From: Dreissena polymorpha
Taxonomy: Eukaryota > Mollusca > Bivalvia > Myida > Dreissenidae
Direction of reading: 5' to 3'
Assembly: GCF_020536995.1 (NCBI RefSeq)
Contig: NC_068362.1
Coordinates: 106,358,576 to 106,422,575 of the forward strand
DNA: 64,000 nt
Under the pieces are notes generated by a model that saw only the letters and a list, made by a program, of their open reading frames with translations, was not told the origin of the DNA and made no database searches. Shown here piece after piece: positions 49,288-60,345 of the stretch. A program made the position numbers and the translations under genes. How positions within the stretch are numbered: the stretch's first letter is position 1; each line of letters begins with the position of its first letter.

Positions 49288-51574
49288 CTAATAAACACGA
49301 AGGGATGAGCATTTTGCTTGACGCATTCAGATTTGTATTTTAATATGTATACTTGTATACTCATTGATCTTATAACAGTGTTACTTATAACTAAGTAGTG
49401 TTAGTATGCCATTCGAATTAAAGTATACAGAATCTTTATTCAGAGGGGAGATTAAATAACGGATTGAATGATTGATGCTTTGAATCGAAATATTAAGATT
49501 AAATGGAGATTGTTAAATAAACAAATTACCTGAGATTGTTTGATTTTTTAATACATTCATATTTCATTTTTATAGATATTAAATCGATTGGTGATTAAAT
49601 ATAAAATGTTAATAAAGTGTGTCTATATTCCCTCTATTGGAAGAAAATAAAAATAAAATATTTATCGAGAAACACTTTTGTGTTAATGTTTTGTTAATTT
49701 AATCAAATAAATACACGAAATAAATACCCCTTTTCGAGCCCCAGATATGCAACTTACCTGTATTTTCCGTTATCGATATTTTACTCTTAAAATACAAATG
49801 TGGGACAATCGGGAGTAAACCTCATAAACCACACTGGGTGGCAGATGACAGTCTGGTCATTAAACACAATTGATGATGCCACCATGTCTTCTCTTTCTGG
49901 TAGTATTAAGCAGTCATTTGGTTTAATATTTTACCTCCGACATACTTAACAGTTGCGTTCATTAGATATGTTACATATTGCACAAATTAAAAGTTATGTC
50001 CAATATAGAATATCAGAAATTGTACACCGTAAAGATACTAGCCCGTTTAATCCCTGGTTTAATTTATGAAGAAAAGAATTTGATAATTATAAAATTTACC
50101 TAAAAACATAACATTTAGCGTATTTAGCGGGTATCGGTTAATTAAAACTACGTCATTTCGTATGAAGATTTAATGTTACGGCAATGCACGAACGACATCA
50201 TAAAACAAGAAATTACATTTGACACGAACGGGGGTAAATAATGTTTAAAAAAAATATTAATATAGATATATGTGTGTTAAAATGTTAGATATTTGCCACT
50301 CATACTCACTAGTAACGAGTTTTCAATATACATGAATACACAGTTCAAATTGCATCATGTAAAGTTGTGTTTTTCAGTTGTATGTTAATATTCCTCAATA
50401 GCGTCATTCTCTGTACAAAACCCATCAAATTAAAATTACATGTTAATACTGTCATGCACTTCGCTTTTAATAGGGCTTTGTAGTACGTTTATTTTCAATG
50501 CACCCCTTATACTTTCTATTACTCACGTGTTTATCACACTAACGTACTCATGCCATTCATAATTATATTTTTATAATTAGATGTATTACTATTGTAATTT
50601 ATTGAAGCTTTTCTGCAAAAAATATTACGGCTTATGCATAGAGCTCTTTGTTGTGTCAAATTGTCGGCCTTTCAGTCTTCAGATAATCTTTAATTTGATG
50701 CTTATGCCGCGTTTTTAAAGTTGCAAATAAATTTTTTAATAAATACGTTTGGGGCTTAATAATATATTTTTGAAATATTATTTAGGTGTTTTTTTCGGAG
50801 TTTTTTTGTGTGGATTAATTGACTAAACATTTGGTGTCGTTATCCATATGTTTTGCGTTGCTTCAAAGACCTATAAAATACATTTTTTAGCTTTATAGCT
50901 GTTAAATGATTCACAGATGAAAATATTGATATATCACATAGATCACATTCTCTTCATCTTCCGAATAATCACATAAAATATCGTCAAGATCAATATCACT
51001 CTCTCATGATAAAAAGCTCGTTTTTTTAACGTGACAAAATTCCATCTAAAAAAAATTAAATATAAATCCAAACCACAATTTTTTATCTTTGATATCAGTT
51101 AGAACAAGAAAAATAAAGGAAGGCGTATCAAAAATATCATACTTAATATAATATGTTATGATTTTGGAATGTAGATTTTTACCACATGAGACCAATTACA
51201 AACAATTAGCGGTAATTAATTGCGCGAGAATCTTTAATAAGTATTAATTAAAATATAAATTGCTTGATGTTGCGGCTATTAAAATCAACACAACAATACA
51301 TGGGTGAATTGTTTGTGAAACGTTAACAGTAACAAGTCTAATCAAAGACATAGTATGAGCGACTGAACCGGCAAATTTTCGCCGATGATTACCACTTGAT
51401 TACAAATATAAAAAAAACAAATACACGAAAGCATTTTAAACATTTTATTTGTAACAATCAATCTCAACTTCAAACAATCATTTAAACAACAAAAATGTGA
51501 TAATCGCCTCACATTAATTCATTAAGTAATTTATTTATCCGACAACGGTTAAGCGGGTATTCTCTACGTTTTTG
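49288..51574. other. AT-rich stretch inside the big element; no gene seen
   Basis: Neither strand shows an exon of recognisable protein. Stop codons are dense. It separates the duplicated block from the TGGCGTACC inverted repeat. Confidence 0.45.
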
Positions 51575-51576
51575 TA

Positions 51577-51629
51577 TGGCGTACCATTTGGGTCAAAAGT
51601 CAACAAGACCAACTAGGTTAAATGAAAAT
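51577..51629 (+). repeat. Left inner inverted repeat (TGGCGTACCATTTGGG...)
   Basis: It is the mirror of 62945-62997 with only two differences. TA directly precedes it (51575-51576) and TA directly follows the mirror (62998-62999). This could be a TA target duplication if the inner part is an independent element. Confidence 0.85.
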
Positions 51630-51801
51630 GTACGTCGACGTACAATATGTACGTCGACGTACATTTTTTTGTACGTCGACGTACAAAATTGTACGTCGAC
51701 GTACAATTTGTACGTCGACGTACAATATGTACGTCGACGTACAAAAAATGTACGTCGACGTACATATTGTACGTCGACGTACATATTGTACGTCGACGTA
51801 C
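51630..51801. repeat. Array of nine 14-bp palindromes GTACGTCGACGTAC
   Basis: All nine copies are perfect, at 51630, 51649, 51671, 51691, 51710, 51729, 51750, 51769 and 51788. Spacers are 5-8 bp of A/T only. Start-to-start distances of 19-22 bp place every copy on nearly the same face of the helix (two turns). The matching array at the other end has four copies. These are the best candidates for transposase binding sites, or for a promoter array serving the gene that starts 250 bp downstream. Confidence 0.95.
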
Positions 51802-51816
51802 AATTTTTCTGAACAG

Positions 51817-51823
51817 CCAATCA
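51817..51823 (+). promoter_or_regulatory. CCAAT box between palindrome array and integrase gene
   Basis: CCAATCA lies 16 bp after the palindrome array and 229 bp before the ATG. The mirrored position at the right end also has it (62839-62845, inverse strand). A CCAAT box and ACGT-core palindromes could form the gene's promoter. Confidence 0.4.
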
Positions 51824-52051
51824 AACCACTCGTCTCTTGAGCCGCTTTTCCTTCAGACTTATTCATAATAATCGTTTTAAAAAAAAACTTTTTAATTGAG
51901 GACAAAATGGATAAAAATATCAAAAGTGAAATAATAAAAAATAAATAAATAAGTATCTATACTTGACGGTATTTATTCTAAAATCGTTTCAAGTAATAAA
52001 TATTATTAAGTCCTAAGACCGGTCTAGTCCATATCCGGTTTCCAAAAAAAT

Positions 52052-52275
52052 ATGGCGGACGTCGAAGGTTTTCGAGAAGAAGCAACTCGCATTATTCACT
52101 CTTTATGTAGAAATTTAATGACGCAAGATACAGATGCAAATTTGTGTGAAGCTAGTCTTATCACTTTGACAGCATTAAGTCGGAATGCACGACGTATGTG
52201 TACCCGTTATCCCATTTTTGAACGGTTGTGTGAGATTATCGACTCGTTGATGTCGACAATTGAAGAGCGAAAGAG
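52052..52275 (+). CDS. Integrase-type transposase, exon 1 (start of gene 52052-55550)
   Basis: ATG at 52052, the first in frame, opens MADVEGFREEATRIIHSLCR. This is a helical N-terminal region of 74 residues with no known motif. The donor GT at 52276 splits a codon after two bases. The whole gene has four exons (52052-52275, 53101-53274, 53874-54164, 55019-55550) that add to 1221 nt, giving a 406-residue protein. All three introns have GT/AG borders and interrupt a codon after its second base, and no stop or frame break is seen. The protein should bind the ends of the element and catalyse strand transfer in the nucleus. Confidence 0.75.
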
Positions 52276-52660
52276 GTTAGTATTTTCCCTGACCATTTTA
52301 ATAATTTTCGATCCAATTACTTGCGGACTATTTGTTTCTATTGACCGGCTTTCGCGAAGCCTGCAATATCTTAAACCAATCCTCGACCAATTAGGTAATA
52401 AGATGAAATAATCCAACGTACATTGACTTTGAGTCGTAGGCGGTGCTCTTGTTATTACTATTATAACTAATCATAATATCAACAAAAGTGATTATCTTGA
52501 TACAGTTAATATTTCTATGCACTTGTTTACAGGAGCATTCAGTTGTTGGTTGGTTAACAAAACAACAAATAATCAGACAAAGACTGGTTCGTTGCTTCGT
52601 GTTTATTGTCACACAATTGATTTCCGTCATCATTGCGGCATGCTGTTTTAGTAGGCGAAA

Positions 52661-53023
52661 GCGTTATTTGACACAATGTAGTGTGCTTAAGATCGATTTT
52701 GTACGGTTAAGTCCATGGAAAATGCATTAATAAACATGTTTTTGGTAATTCTTTAATAGTTTTTTCCCCGTAATTTACATTATACAGTGCGGGTTCGGTA
52801 CTGACATTGCTCTTTCTGTACTTATACAGCGTTAGTTGTCATAATGTTGCGCGCTTGAGAACAAATTTGTACGAAATATTCCATGAAAAATGCATTTATA
52901 CACAAGTTTTCAGTTATACTTCAATTGGAAATTTAACTGATTTACTGATTATTTCCATAACATACATTTTACAGTGCGCTTTCGGTAATGCTTTTGCGCT
53001 TTCGGTACCGATACCGAAAGCGC
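52661..53023 (+). repeat. Diverged repeats and a perfect hairpin in integrase intron 1
   Basis: Two units (about 52661-52807 and 52828-52990) share TGAAAAATGCATT-like, TTACAGTGCG and TTCGGTA landmarks. They end beside a 12-bp perfect stem, GCGCTTTCGGTA/TACCGAAAGCGC, with a CCGA loop (52996-53023). Confidence 0.6.
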
Positions 53024-53100
53024 GCGCTTTTGGTAAATCTAGTAACCGCTATAATATAATATTATTTGTGTTGTAACTTTTGTTGATTTTATCTTTTCAG

Positions 53101-53274
53101 GACGCTGCAGCCTCTCGTTGGTTTCTTCGCCGCAAAACAGACTACAACCAGAGGCAGACCACTTTACGTCATTAGTCGAGAGCAGCTGGGGTATCTAGTT
53201 GAAGCAGGCTTCAAACGAAGAGCTATTGCTAGTCTGCTTCAGGTGTCAGATTCTGTTATTAAGCGCAGCCTCAG
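53101..53274 (+). CDS. Integrase-type transposase, exon 2 (HTH domain)
   Basis: The acceptor is ATCTTTTCAG. It encodes residues 75-132: ...RGRPLYVISREQLGYLVEAG and FKRRAIASLLQVSDSVIKRS, then a donor AG|GTATGT. The second part is a clear helix-turn-helix of the resolvase/transposase kind, with a turn near LLQVSDSV. It is expected to recognise DNA, plausibly the palindromes or the TGGCGTACC repeat. Confidence 0.8.
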
Positions 53275-53873
53275 GTATGTTATCCAGTCAATTGAAAAAA
53301 CATTGTGTATGCAGGGTGTCCCAAAAAACCGAAACCACTGGAAAATGTTTTAATATACAGATAATATTATGCCCTTTTGACACATTATTATTGAATGTTA
53401 AATGGGTATTAGTTAGGTACATTAATCACAAGGTGGCAATTTTTAGGAAGTGATTTCATTTTTTTATAAAATGAAGTCATTAAGTACTTCTTTTACGAAT
53501 TAAAATCAACCTAAAATTCAAAATGAACAACTGCAAGACAGTTTCTCAGATAATGCAAGTGTTGTATAAGGCAACAATGTTATATTATTGAAGATACAGA
53601 AGTGCAGTTGAAACATGTTATTTAAATGAATACTTGTATAGCGATTTGGTAAAACTGATTGTTTAAAATAGAAAAACAATCTCAACTCAAGATCTGGACG
53701 AAGGGAAAATCGAGTACTTTAGTCAGATTGCACTGCATGGGGAGCCACAACACAAGATCTTGATTGCTGCAAAGGCACAAACATACAGCAAAACATATTT
53801 TCTCCCTTCTCAGTGAGGTATATATTTCATATTCACTCAAAATAAACAAATATTCTCTATTATATATTTTCAG

Positions 53874-54164
53874 GTCATATGGTATAAGCATCAGAGGAAG
53901 GTACTCAAGCATCTCCAACGAGGAACTTGACAATCTGGTCCGAGAGATAACAGATGGCAATCAGACACTTGGGCAACGAATGGTTCAGGGACATCTTCAG
54001 AGTCTAGGACATCGGGTGCAAAGACAACGTGTTGCTGACAGTCTGATCCGGGTTGACGAAGCAGCTGTAGCCATGCGATGGTGTCACTCGATTCGGCGAA
54101 GGGTGTACAATGTTGCTGGTCCAAACTCATTGTGGCACATAGATGGAAACCACAAATTGATAAG
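53874..54164 (+). CDS. Integrase-type transposase, exon 3 (first catalytic aspartate)
   Basis: The acceptor is TATATTTTCAG. It encodes residues 133-229, ending ...VAGPNSLWHIDGNHKLI before AG|GTACAA. WHIDGNHK holds the first catalytic residue, D223, in the same kind of setting as the W-x-D of retroviral-type integrases. Upstream helices (ELDNLVREITDGNQTLGQRM and VADSLIRVDEAA) look like a linker or second HTH. Confidence 0.8.
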
Positions 54165-55018
54165 GTACAAAATTACTATGATTCGTATTTTTAACAAATT
54201 AAGATTAAATAGGTTGATTAAATAAATACCTTTGGTCAAAATGTTAACCTTGGTGATATCTTATTATCTAAGTCAAGTTAGAAGTAAGGTCACTAGGTTA
54301 AATAATAGAAAAACCTTGTTAACGCTTTAGAGGCAATATTTTTTCTTAAATCATCTTGAAAGGGGTGGGGACTTGAAAGGCTGTTTTTGGCCCTAATATC
54401 AAAAATCATGTGAGAAAGTATATAAACCTTTTATATTACCGTTACCTCAATGAACTTAGAATATTTAAAAAAAAAATCTTTGCTGTTTCCATATTGAACA
54501 AGCATCTAAAAAAAAAGCTGACATAGTGGAATTTTGGATAATTTTCAGTTAAATTTTGGCAGAAATTGTGAAAAATAAATGACATCAAACTAAATTTTAA
54601 ATGTTATCTAACACATATTTTGTGCAATTTTGGTGTTGTTTGTTGATTGGGGAGGCATTTAAATATTGCGTTATATGCCAAAAAGATGCATTAAATTGCT
54701 CTAATTGCTCAAAATTCCATTTTCCTAATTTCAGCTTTTTTTAGAATGTTGTGGAAACTGTGTATCAGTTTTCTTCAATTTCTGCCTAAATTGTATAAGA
54801 TTAAAAACTTAAAATTTGGGTTACAGTAAGATAAGAAGGTATATTCAACAGATTTGAATTTTGTGACTAATTTGGGCCCAATTATTTTGGTTTGACTTGT
54901 TACGCCATTCCACTTGAGGCCATATATAAACACCAAATCAAACAAAATACTTTGCAATTTTAGTACATTTACATTGTAATATCTATTCAAGTATGTACAA
55001 TTTTTTATTTTTTTTCAG

Positions 55019-55550
55019 ATGGGGTTTTGTCATACACGGAGGCATTGATGGCTTCTCGCGGATGTGTGTTTTCCTCCAAGCTGCAACCAACAACAAGGCT
55101 ACCACGATGACAAAAGCCTTCATGACAGGCACCCAGTGCTATGGTGTCCCATCAAGAGTCCGCAGCGATCACGGGCTGGAAAATACCGGCGTTGGGGCGT
55201 TTATGGTAGCGCATCGTGGACCTCGTCGGGGTTCTTTCATCACGGGAAGGAGCGTCCACAATCAGCGGATTGAACGCATGTGGCGTGACCTGTTTGCCAG
55301 TGCAACAAACGTGTTTCACGGATTGTTTTCACATCTTGAGGAGTCTGGACAGTTGGATTTGACAAATCCAGTGCACATGTGGTGCCTTCATCACGTGTTT
55401 GTGCCTCGTGTCCAGCGAGCGTTAGACATATTCCGTGAGGGCTGGAACTGCCACAGGTTGAGCAGTGAAAGAGGTAGAACCCCCACACAGCTCTTCATAC
55501 TTTATGAGAAAAGTGTACCTAAACGCAAAACTAAACCGGAAAAAAAATAG
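55019..55550 (+). CDS. Integrase-type transposase, exon 4 (D and E of the catalytic triad)
   Basis: The acceptor is a T-rich tract then CAG. It encodes residues 230-406. D280 lies in PSRVRSDHGLEN and E315 in SVHNQRIERMWRDL, giving D223-x56-D280-x34-E315. This matches the D,D-35-E fold of the integrase/IS481-like superfamily. The C-terminus ends in a basic tail (KRKTKPEKK). Animals carry such stand-alone proteins annotated only as integrase core domain-containing. Here the gene sits inside a TIR-bounded element, which suggests its natural mobile context. Confidence 0.85.
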
Positions 55551-56511
55551 ATGAGCTAAAAATGTCTCAATAGACAATGATTAAACCCTTAAACACTCAG
55601 ATCAATTTGGAAGCGTGTTTTTTTTTCCCTTACAAAATCAAATATTGTAAATTTTAGGCTTCATTCCCAACCTTAAGATACTGATGAGCAGGAAACAGTG
55701 TAAAACAAGAACAGACTTCGAGTTACTTGCATGCTGTTCTGGTTGCATATAGCCATTTTCACTTTGCTTCCAAGCAGGAAAGGGTTAAACTTATTTCCAG
55801 TGCACATTGATATATAACTGAGTATCATGCAATTCATACTGATATAAAACTGCATCCCAATTAATACTGATACAAAACTGAGTAACAAAAAAATTCTAAT
55901 ATAAAACTGCAAAACAACAATTAATACTGATATACAACTTAATAACTTATTAAATTAAATGTATGATAAATAACTCCTTAAAAAAGACATTAATATTAAG
56001 TATTAATAAAATCAATATCCAGTCCATGTTCTTTTGCAAAAATGGTATCATTTCAATGTGAGTCACAATGACTCAAAACTGAGTCTCAATAAATAATGAT
56101 TTAAACTTGTAATTTCCAATGCATATTTATATAAAACTGCATGCTTATATATATAATGAATACTGATACAAAACTGAGTCACAAAAAATACTTATATAAA
56201 ACTGAGTTACAATTAATACTGACATACAAATTAATAATTAATTATATTAAATGATGTACGCACATAATGTGCTATGTTATAACCTTATTAAGCATAAACT
56301 TTTATGATAATAACTCCGTAATAAAAATATTATACGCTCAATGTTCTTTCCTAAAAATGGTAACATCATTACAATGTCACAGTAAATTGGAATAAACAGA
56401 ATATTTGAAGTAAATGAATTTATATAAATAAAGAATTGCTTATAAAAGAATTGTAATTTTAATGTAAAGTTTGAAATCAACTTACATTTTGTTTCTCAAA
56501 TCTGTGTTAAG
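55551..56511. other. Downstream of the integrase gene; no second gene
   Basis: It holds loosely repeated phrases (ATACTGATATAAAACTG, variants every 30-60 bp between 55800 and 56230) and AT-rich sequence. No convincing polyadenylation signal stands out. Confidence 0.4.
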
Positions 56512-56619
56512 TATAGTTCCTCACACGAACACAAAACACAACTGTTGGGAAAAAAGAAATAATGTTATAGTTCCTCACACGAACACGAAACACAACTGTT
56601 GGGAAAAAAGAAATAATGT
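56512..56619 (+). repeat. Tandem duplication of 54 bp
   Basis: TATAGTTCCTCACACGAACA occurs at 56512 and 56566, and the units are nearly identical. Confidence 0.9.
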
Positions 56620-57726
56620 GAGTTTAAATAAAAAAGCAAATAACCATAATCCAATCAAATCAAGTTGAATTCATACGCTTATAAGAAACCTTTATTAAAA
56701 ACATCCCAAATACCATGTATATTCCAGTGACACGAAAGGACCCATGTCATTTTTACCTGGCTCCTAAATTTTCTGGCTCAACCATGGTGTCTTAAGCTGT
56801 GGCAAGAGGCAAGCTCCCTTAAATGGCATTTGACACCTCTGGTCCCTATCTGCCTGTTTACTAACAATAGTGTCAGCAGTTTCACACCTACCAATACACA
56901 AGTTTGTATTTAGACAAAGTCCTTATTTTAAATAAAATAATGGCTAAAATAAAGATAAAATTGTGCGTTAAAACAAGGCTTGTCATTATAGGATGACATA
57001 CACATGTATGCCCTCTTTTTCCACATTTTTCGAAACCTAAACGCAAACTTTAAGTGTGACGGAATTTCAGATGGACAGTGCGATCACTAGTTATATGCCC
57101 ACCCTCGGGGGCATAAAAATAAGATATATATAATAAAACATAAAATTTAAATACGATTATGACAAACAAATGTTAGTCATAAAACAAATAGTTATTTGAT
57201 AAGCCACTAACTTGAACTTTAATAATCATTTAACATTGTCAATACTTACAATTTTGAAAATTTTAAATGTTTAATTTAAGTAATGATAACATTTGTGTGA
57301 TCTGAAATTTAAGCACATGCATAAAACCATCTTTTTACAGAGCGAGGCACTTTAATTTATCCCACCTCTGAAAGTTGTAATTCTGTTGCTGTGATAGCAA
57401 TATTATACCCTTGAGTATTTAAAATGCAATAGGATATATCTATATTCTCTTGAATTGCTTTTTAATTTGAGTTACCAATTTATTGATGTCAATGTTTGTT
57501 TTTTAGTTGAATGTGATTTATGTTTTGTGATTTATTCTGGGCGAGGTGTGAGGCTTGACATGTATTTTAGCCGGTTAAAACTGCTGCCACTGAAACAAAA
57601 ATGAATATTGAGAATATGGCGACATGTACCAGTGTCGTTCTTTTTCCAATCCCATACCATAATATTTAATCTGAAATCACCGCTTTGATGGCTTTGAAAC
57701 TATCAATTTAAAGATGTCATAATTTG

Positions 57727-58012
57727 TCCCCTACCGGTTTCACCGGAGGGGACTTATGGTTTGCGCTCTGTGTGTCTGTCCTTCAGTCACACTTTTCTGG
57801 ATCCTGCGATAACTTTAAAAGTTCTTCATATTTGTTCATGAAACTTTAAACATGGATAGATGGCAATATAGATATTGTGCACGTCATTTCATTTTGTTCA
57901 TACGTCAAGAATTCTGGTTGCTATGGCAACAAATACTTAAAAAAAATAAAAAAAATCTGACAATGGTGGAGCCGGTAGGGGACATCATTGCTTGGCAATA
58001 GTCTTGTTTTGA
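57727..58012 (+). repeat. Dispersed repeat (GTCCCCTACCGG ... GTAGGGGACATCATTGCTTG)
   Basis: The tips TGTCCCCTACCGG and CCGGTAGGGGACA are inverted. The interior begins with CTGTGTGTCTGTCCTTC and has TCCTGCGATAACTTTAAAAG. The layout is that of the other mollusc-type repeats here. Confidence 0.65.
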
Positions 58013-58417
58013 ATGTTTTACTTCGTGTTGTATGTATTGTCCTTTATAGTATAGGCAATTGGTCACTAGCCTTCAATAAATACTAGACCCAGTCGCGATG
58101 ATCGGCTTGATTGTCGAAAAGGTCCATGAAATTTCGGAAAGATATCAGACAGAATCTATGCCGATCAAGCAATTGTAGAGCTATGCATGTATATCGAATA
58201 GTTCTAGTAATTGGGGTACTCGCTGGTAAAGCGTTTAACTGCATGCATCTTTTATAACATATATGTATATAAATGTTTCTACCGGCAATATATATATTTC
58301 ACGCGATTGCCTTGTCTTTAATATAACTATAATCCATTTGCGATGAGAAATTCGCCTCTCAAGATGATCTTGAACCATCATACAAATACAATACCGTGTG
58401 CATTGGATGATACAACT

Positions 58418-58453
58418 AAACAAGAAATATCTTTAAAAAAGATATACGGCGTA
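58418..58453 (+). repeat. Solo tip of the 1-kb non-autonomous element
   Basis: AACAAGAAATATC plus the hairpin and ATACGGCG, as at 26401. The rest of the element is absent. Confidence 0.6.
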
Positions 58454-58833
58454 TATCCTGACTTGGAAATAAAGTAAGAAAAAGTATGTTTTATTTGATT
58501 CTGTAGTAGAAACAAAGATGCAAACTTGCTGAAAACAAACCCTTTTCTTTTTAAAGTAAAAAGGGGTTATAATAATGATAAATTGCCAGGACAGAGTTAC
58601 GGGCCTTTGTTTTTGACATCTGATATGGTGTGAAGCTAATGATGGTGCCCTAATACTAATGATACACGATATAAAGTAAAACAACATGCAATTACTGTGT
58701 ATGTATGTGTGTGATAGAGAAAATTTTCCAAACTGTATTTTTTAATATGAATATTAAGTAACATACATTATGACAACACAAAGTCATGTTTGTATAATTT
58801 ATATCTGCATTATGTGAGTTGCTGCTTATATGG

Positions 58834-58915
58834 GATCCCCACCAGGATTTGAACCTGTATTTCCTCTCCATATGGAAAGGTGTGTTTCCTTACACTATAA
58901 GGATGTTCCCATTAA
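58834..58915 (-). other. tRNA-like sequence, probably a pseudogene
   Basis: On the - strand it has a box-B-like GGTTCAAATCC, a CCTT/AAGG D-arm and a possible CCTTTCC/GGAGAGG anticodon stem. The acceptor stem pairs only partly and the usual T before the anticodon is missing. Confidence 0.3.
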
Positions 58916-59269
58916 CAGCAATATTGGTTACAGCAGTTATTACAATTTTATCTTTATTTTAGCCATTATTTTATTTAAAATAAGGACTTAGTATAAATAC
59001 AAACTTGTGTATTGGTAGGTGTGAAACTGCTGACACTACTGTTATTGAACAGACATGGGCAGGGACAGTGTACTGACTGGTAGGCCGGGCCAAGAGGTGT
59101 GAAACAGGCAGACAGGGGCCATAGGTGTGAAACAGGCAAACAGGGACCAGAGGTGGCAAATGCCATTTAAGGGAGCTTGCCTCTTGCCACAGCTTAAGAC
59201 ACCATGGTTGAGCCAGGAAATTTAGGAGCCAGGTAAAAATGACTTGGGTCCTCCCGTGTCACTGGAATA

Positions 59270-60184
59270 TCCACAGACAGAAAAAAAAACAAAAAAACTT
59301 TCTGCTAGAAAGCTGAGTGTTCATATGTACATGCAACTAAACTATTTAAAAAAAATAAATATTGGTCACGGTCTGTTAGTCAAATTTCATATTTTTCAGA
59401 CAATGTAAAAGCGAAAATGTAATGACTGAGTGCTTTATTAAAAAAAATGCATTTGTAAAATGCAATGCCACAGCAATGAGTGTTTTGGCATAGAAATGTG
59501 AGTGGGTATGTGAGTGGGTACAAGCCTTTTCTATCATAGACCTAGTTTCTGACCCCATATGACCCAGATTCAAACTTGACCTTGAGATCATAAAGATAAA
59601 CATTTTGATATATGAATGAATTCCATTCAGACATGTGGAATTATTACCACATATCGCCTTCCCCTGAATAATAAGACCCCCCTCTCCCCCTATACACAAG
59701 GGAGGATGTGGAATTGCCGCATGATTCTCCTGTTTAAATACAAAACCTAACTTGTGACTTATTGCTCGGACCCCCTTCTGCAATATTTGATTAGGCCCTC
59801 TTCAATATTTAATCAGAACCTCTTTACACAATTTCATCTGGACCATCTATATAATTAACTAAACATCTGTTTAAAAACTTGGAATTTTGATTTGGCTCCC
59901 TGTGTATTGACCCCTTTTGGGTATCTTATATAACTGCTTTTGACTTTCAGAATCCTTATTTGGTGCCAAGTTCCTCTACGCAACTTTTATCTCCTGGTAT
60001 ACATTTAAAATAACATATTTGTCCAATTCCAAAGGGTCATGGCCCTTACCCCTCTGGATCTCTGTGGCAGCTATATTTAACTGCTTAATGATGCATGAAT
60101 GCACGAAATTCTTACTTTTTAATTGAAACATAAGAAACTGCAAAAAATTAAGTCCACATATCTGATGAAGTAATGCCAACTTTT
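59270..60184. other. No feature seen
   Basis: AT-rich sequence with short homopolymers. Confidence 0.35.
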
Positions 60185-60345
60185 CGTATACGGAGAGGGC
60201 CCCCCCCCTCGGAGAAGTGCTCCCCGGAGAAGTGCCCCCTAATTTTAAGGGGACGGATAAGTGCCCCCCTGTTGGAATTAAGTATGTGGATATCTGCCCC
60301 CTCACAATAATTCAAAGGGCGGATAAGTGCCCCCTTTGGGACTAG
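60185..60345. repeat. Short repeat of AAGTGCCCCC units
   Basis: GGAGAAGTGC/GGATAAGTGCCCCC occurs five times within 160 bp, between GC-rich tips. Confidence 0.65.

Larger units (their letters stand above)
56722..59267. mobile_element. Nested element with 250-330-bp inverted arms and TA on both sides
   Basis: The left arm, about 56722-56968, starts TTCCAGTGACACG. The right arm, about 58941-59267, is its inverse, with an extra 80 bp that includes duplicated GTGTGAAACAGGCA words. TA flanks both edges (56720-56721, 59268-59269). No ORF is recognisable between the arms, which hold other repeats. Probably a non-autonomous DNA transposon. Confidence 0.65.

Noticed and set aside
51630-51801. CRISPR-like array
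   Set aside because: The repeats are 14 bp with 5-8 bp A/T spacers in an animal genome. The structure is mirrored at the other end of an element, with no cas-like gene.
51576-51923. Overlapping open frames on both strands reading YVDVQ/VRRRT/CTSTY repeats
   Set aside because: These are translations of the GTACGTCGACGTAC palindrome array. The palindrome lacks stops in all frames, so the frames are open by chance.
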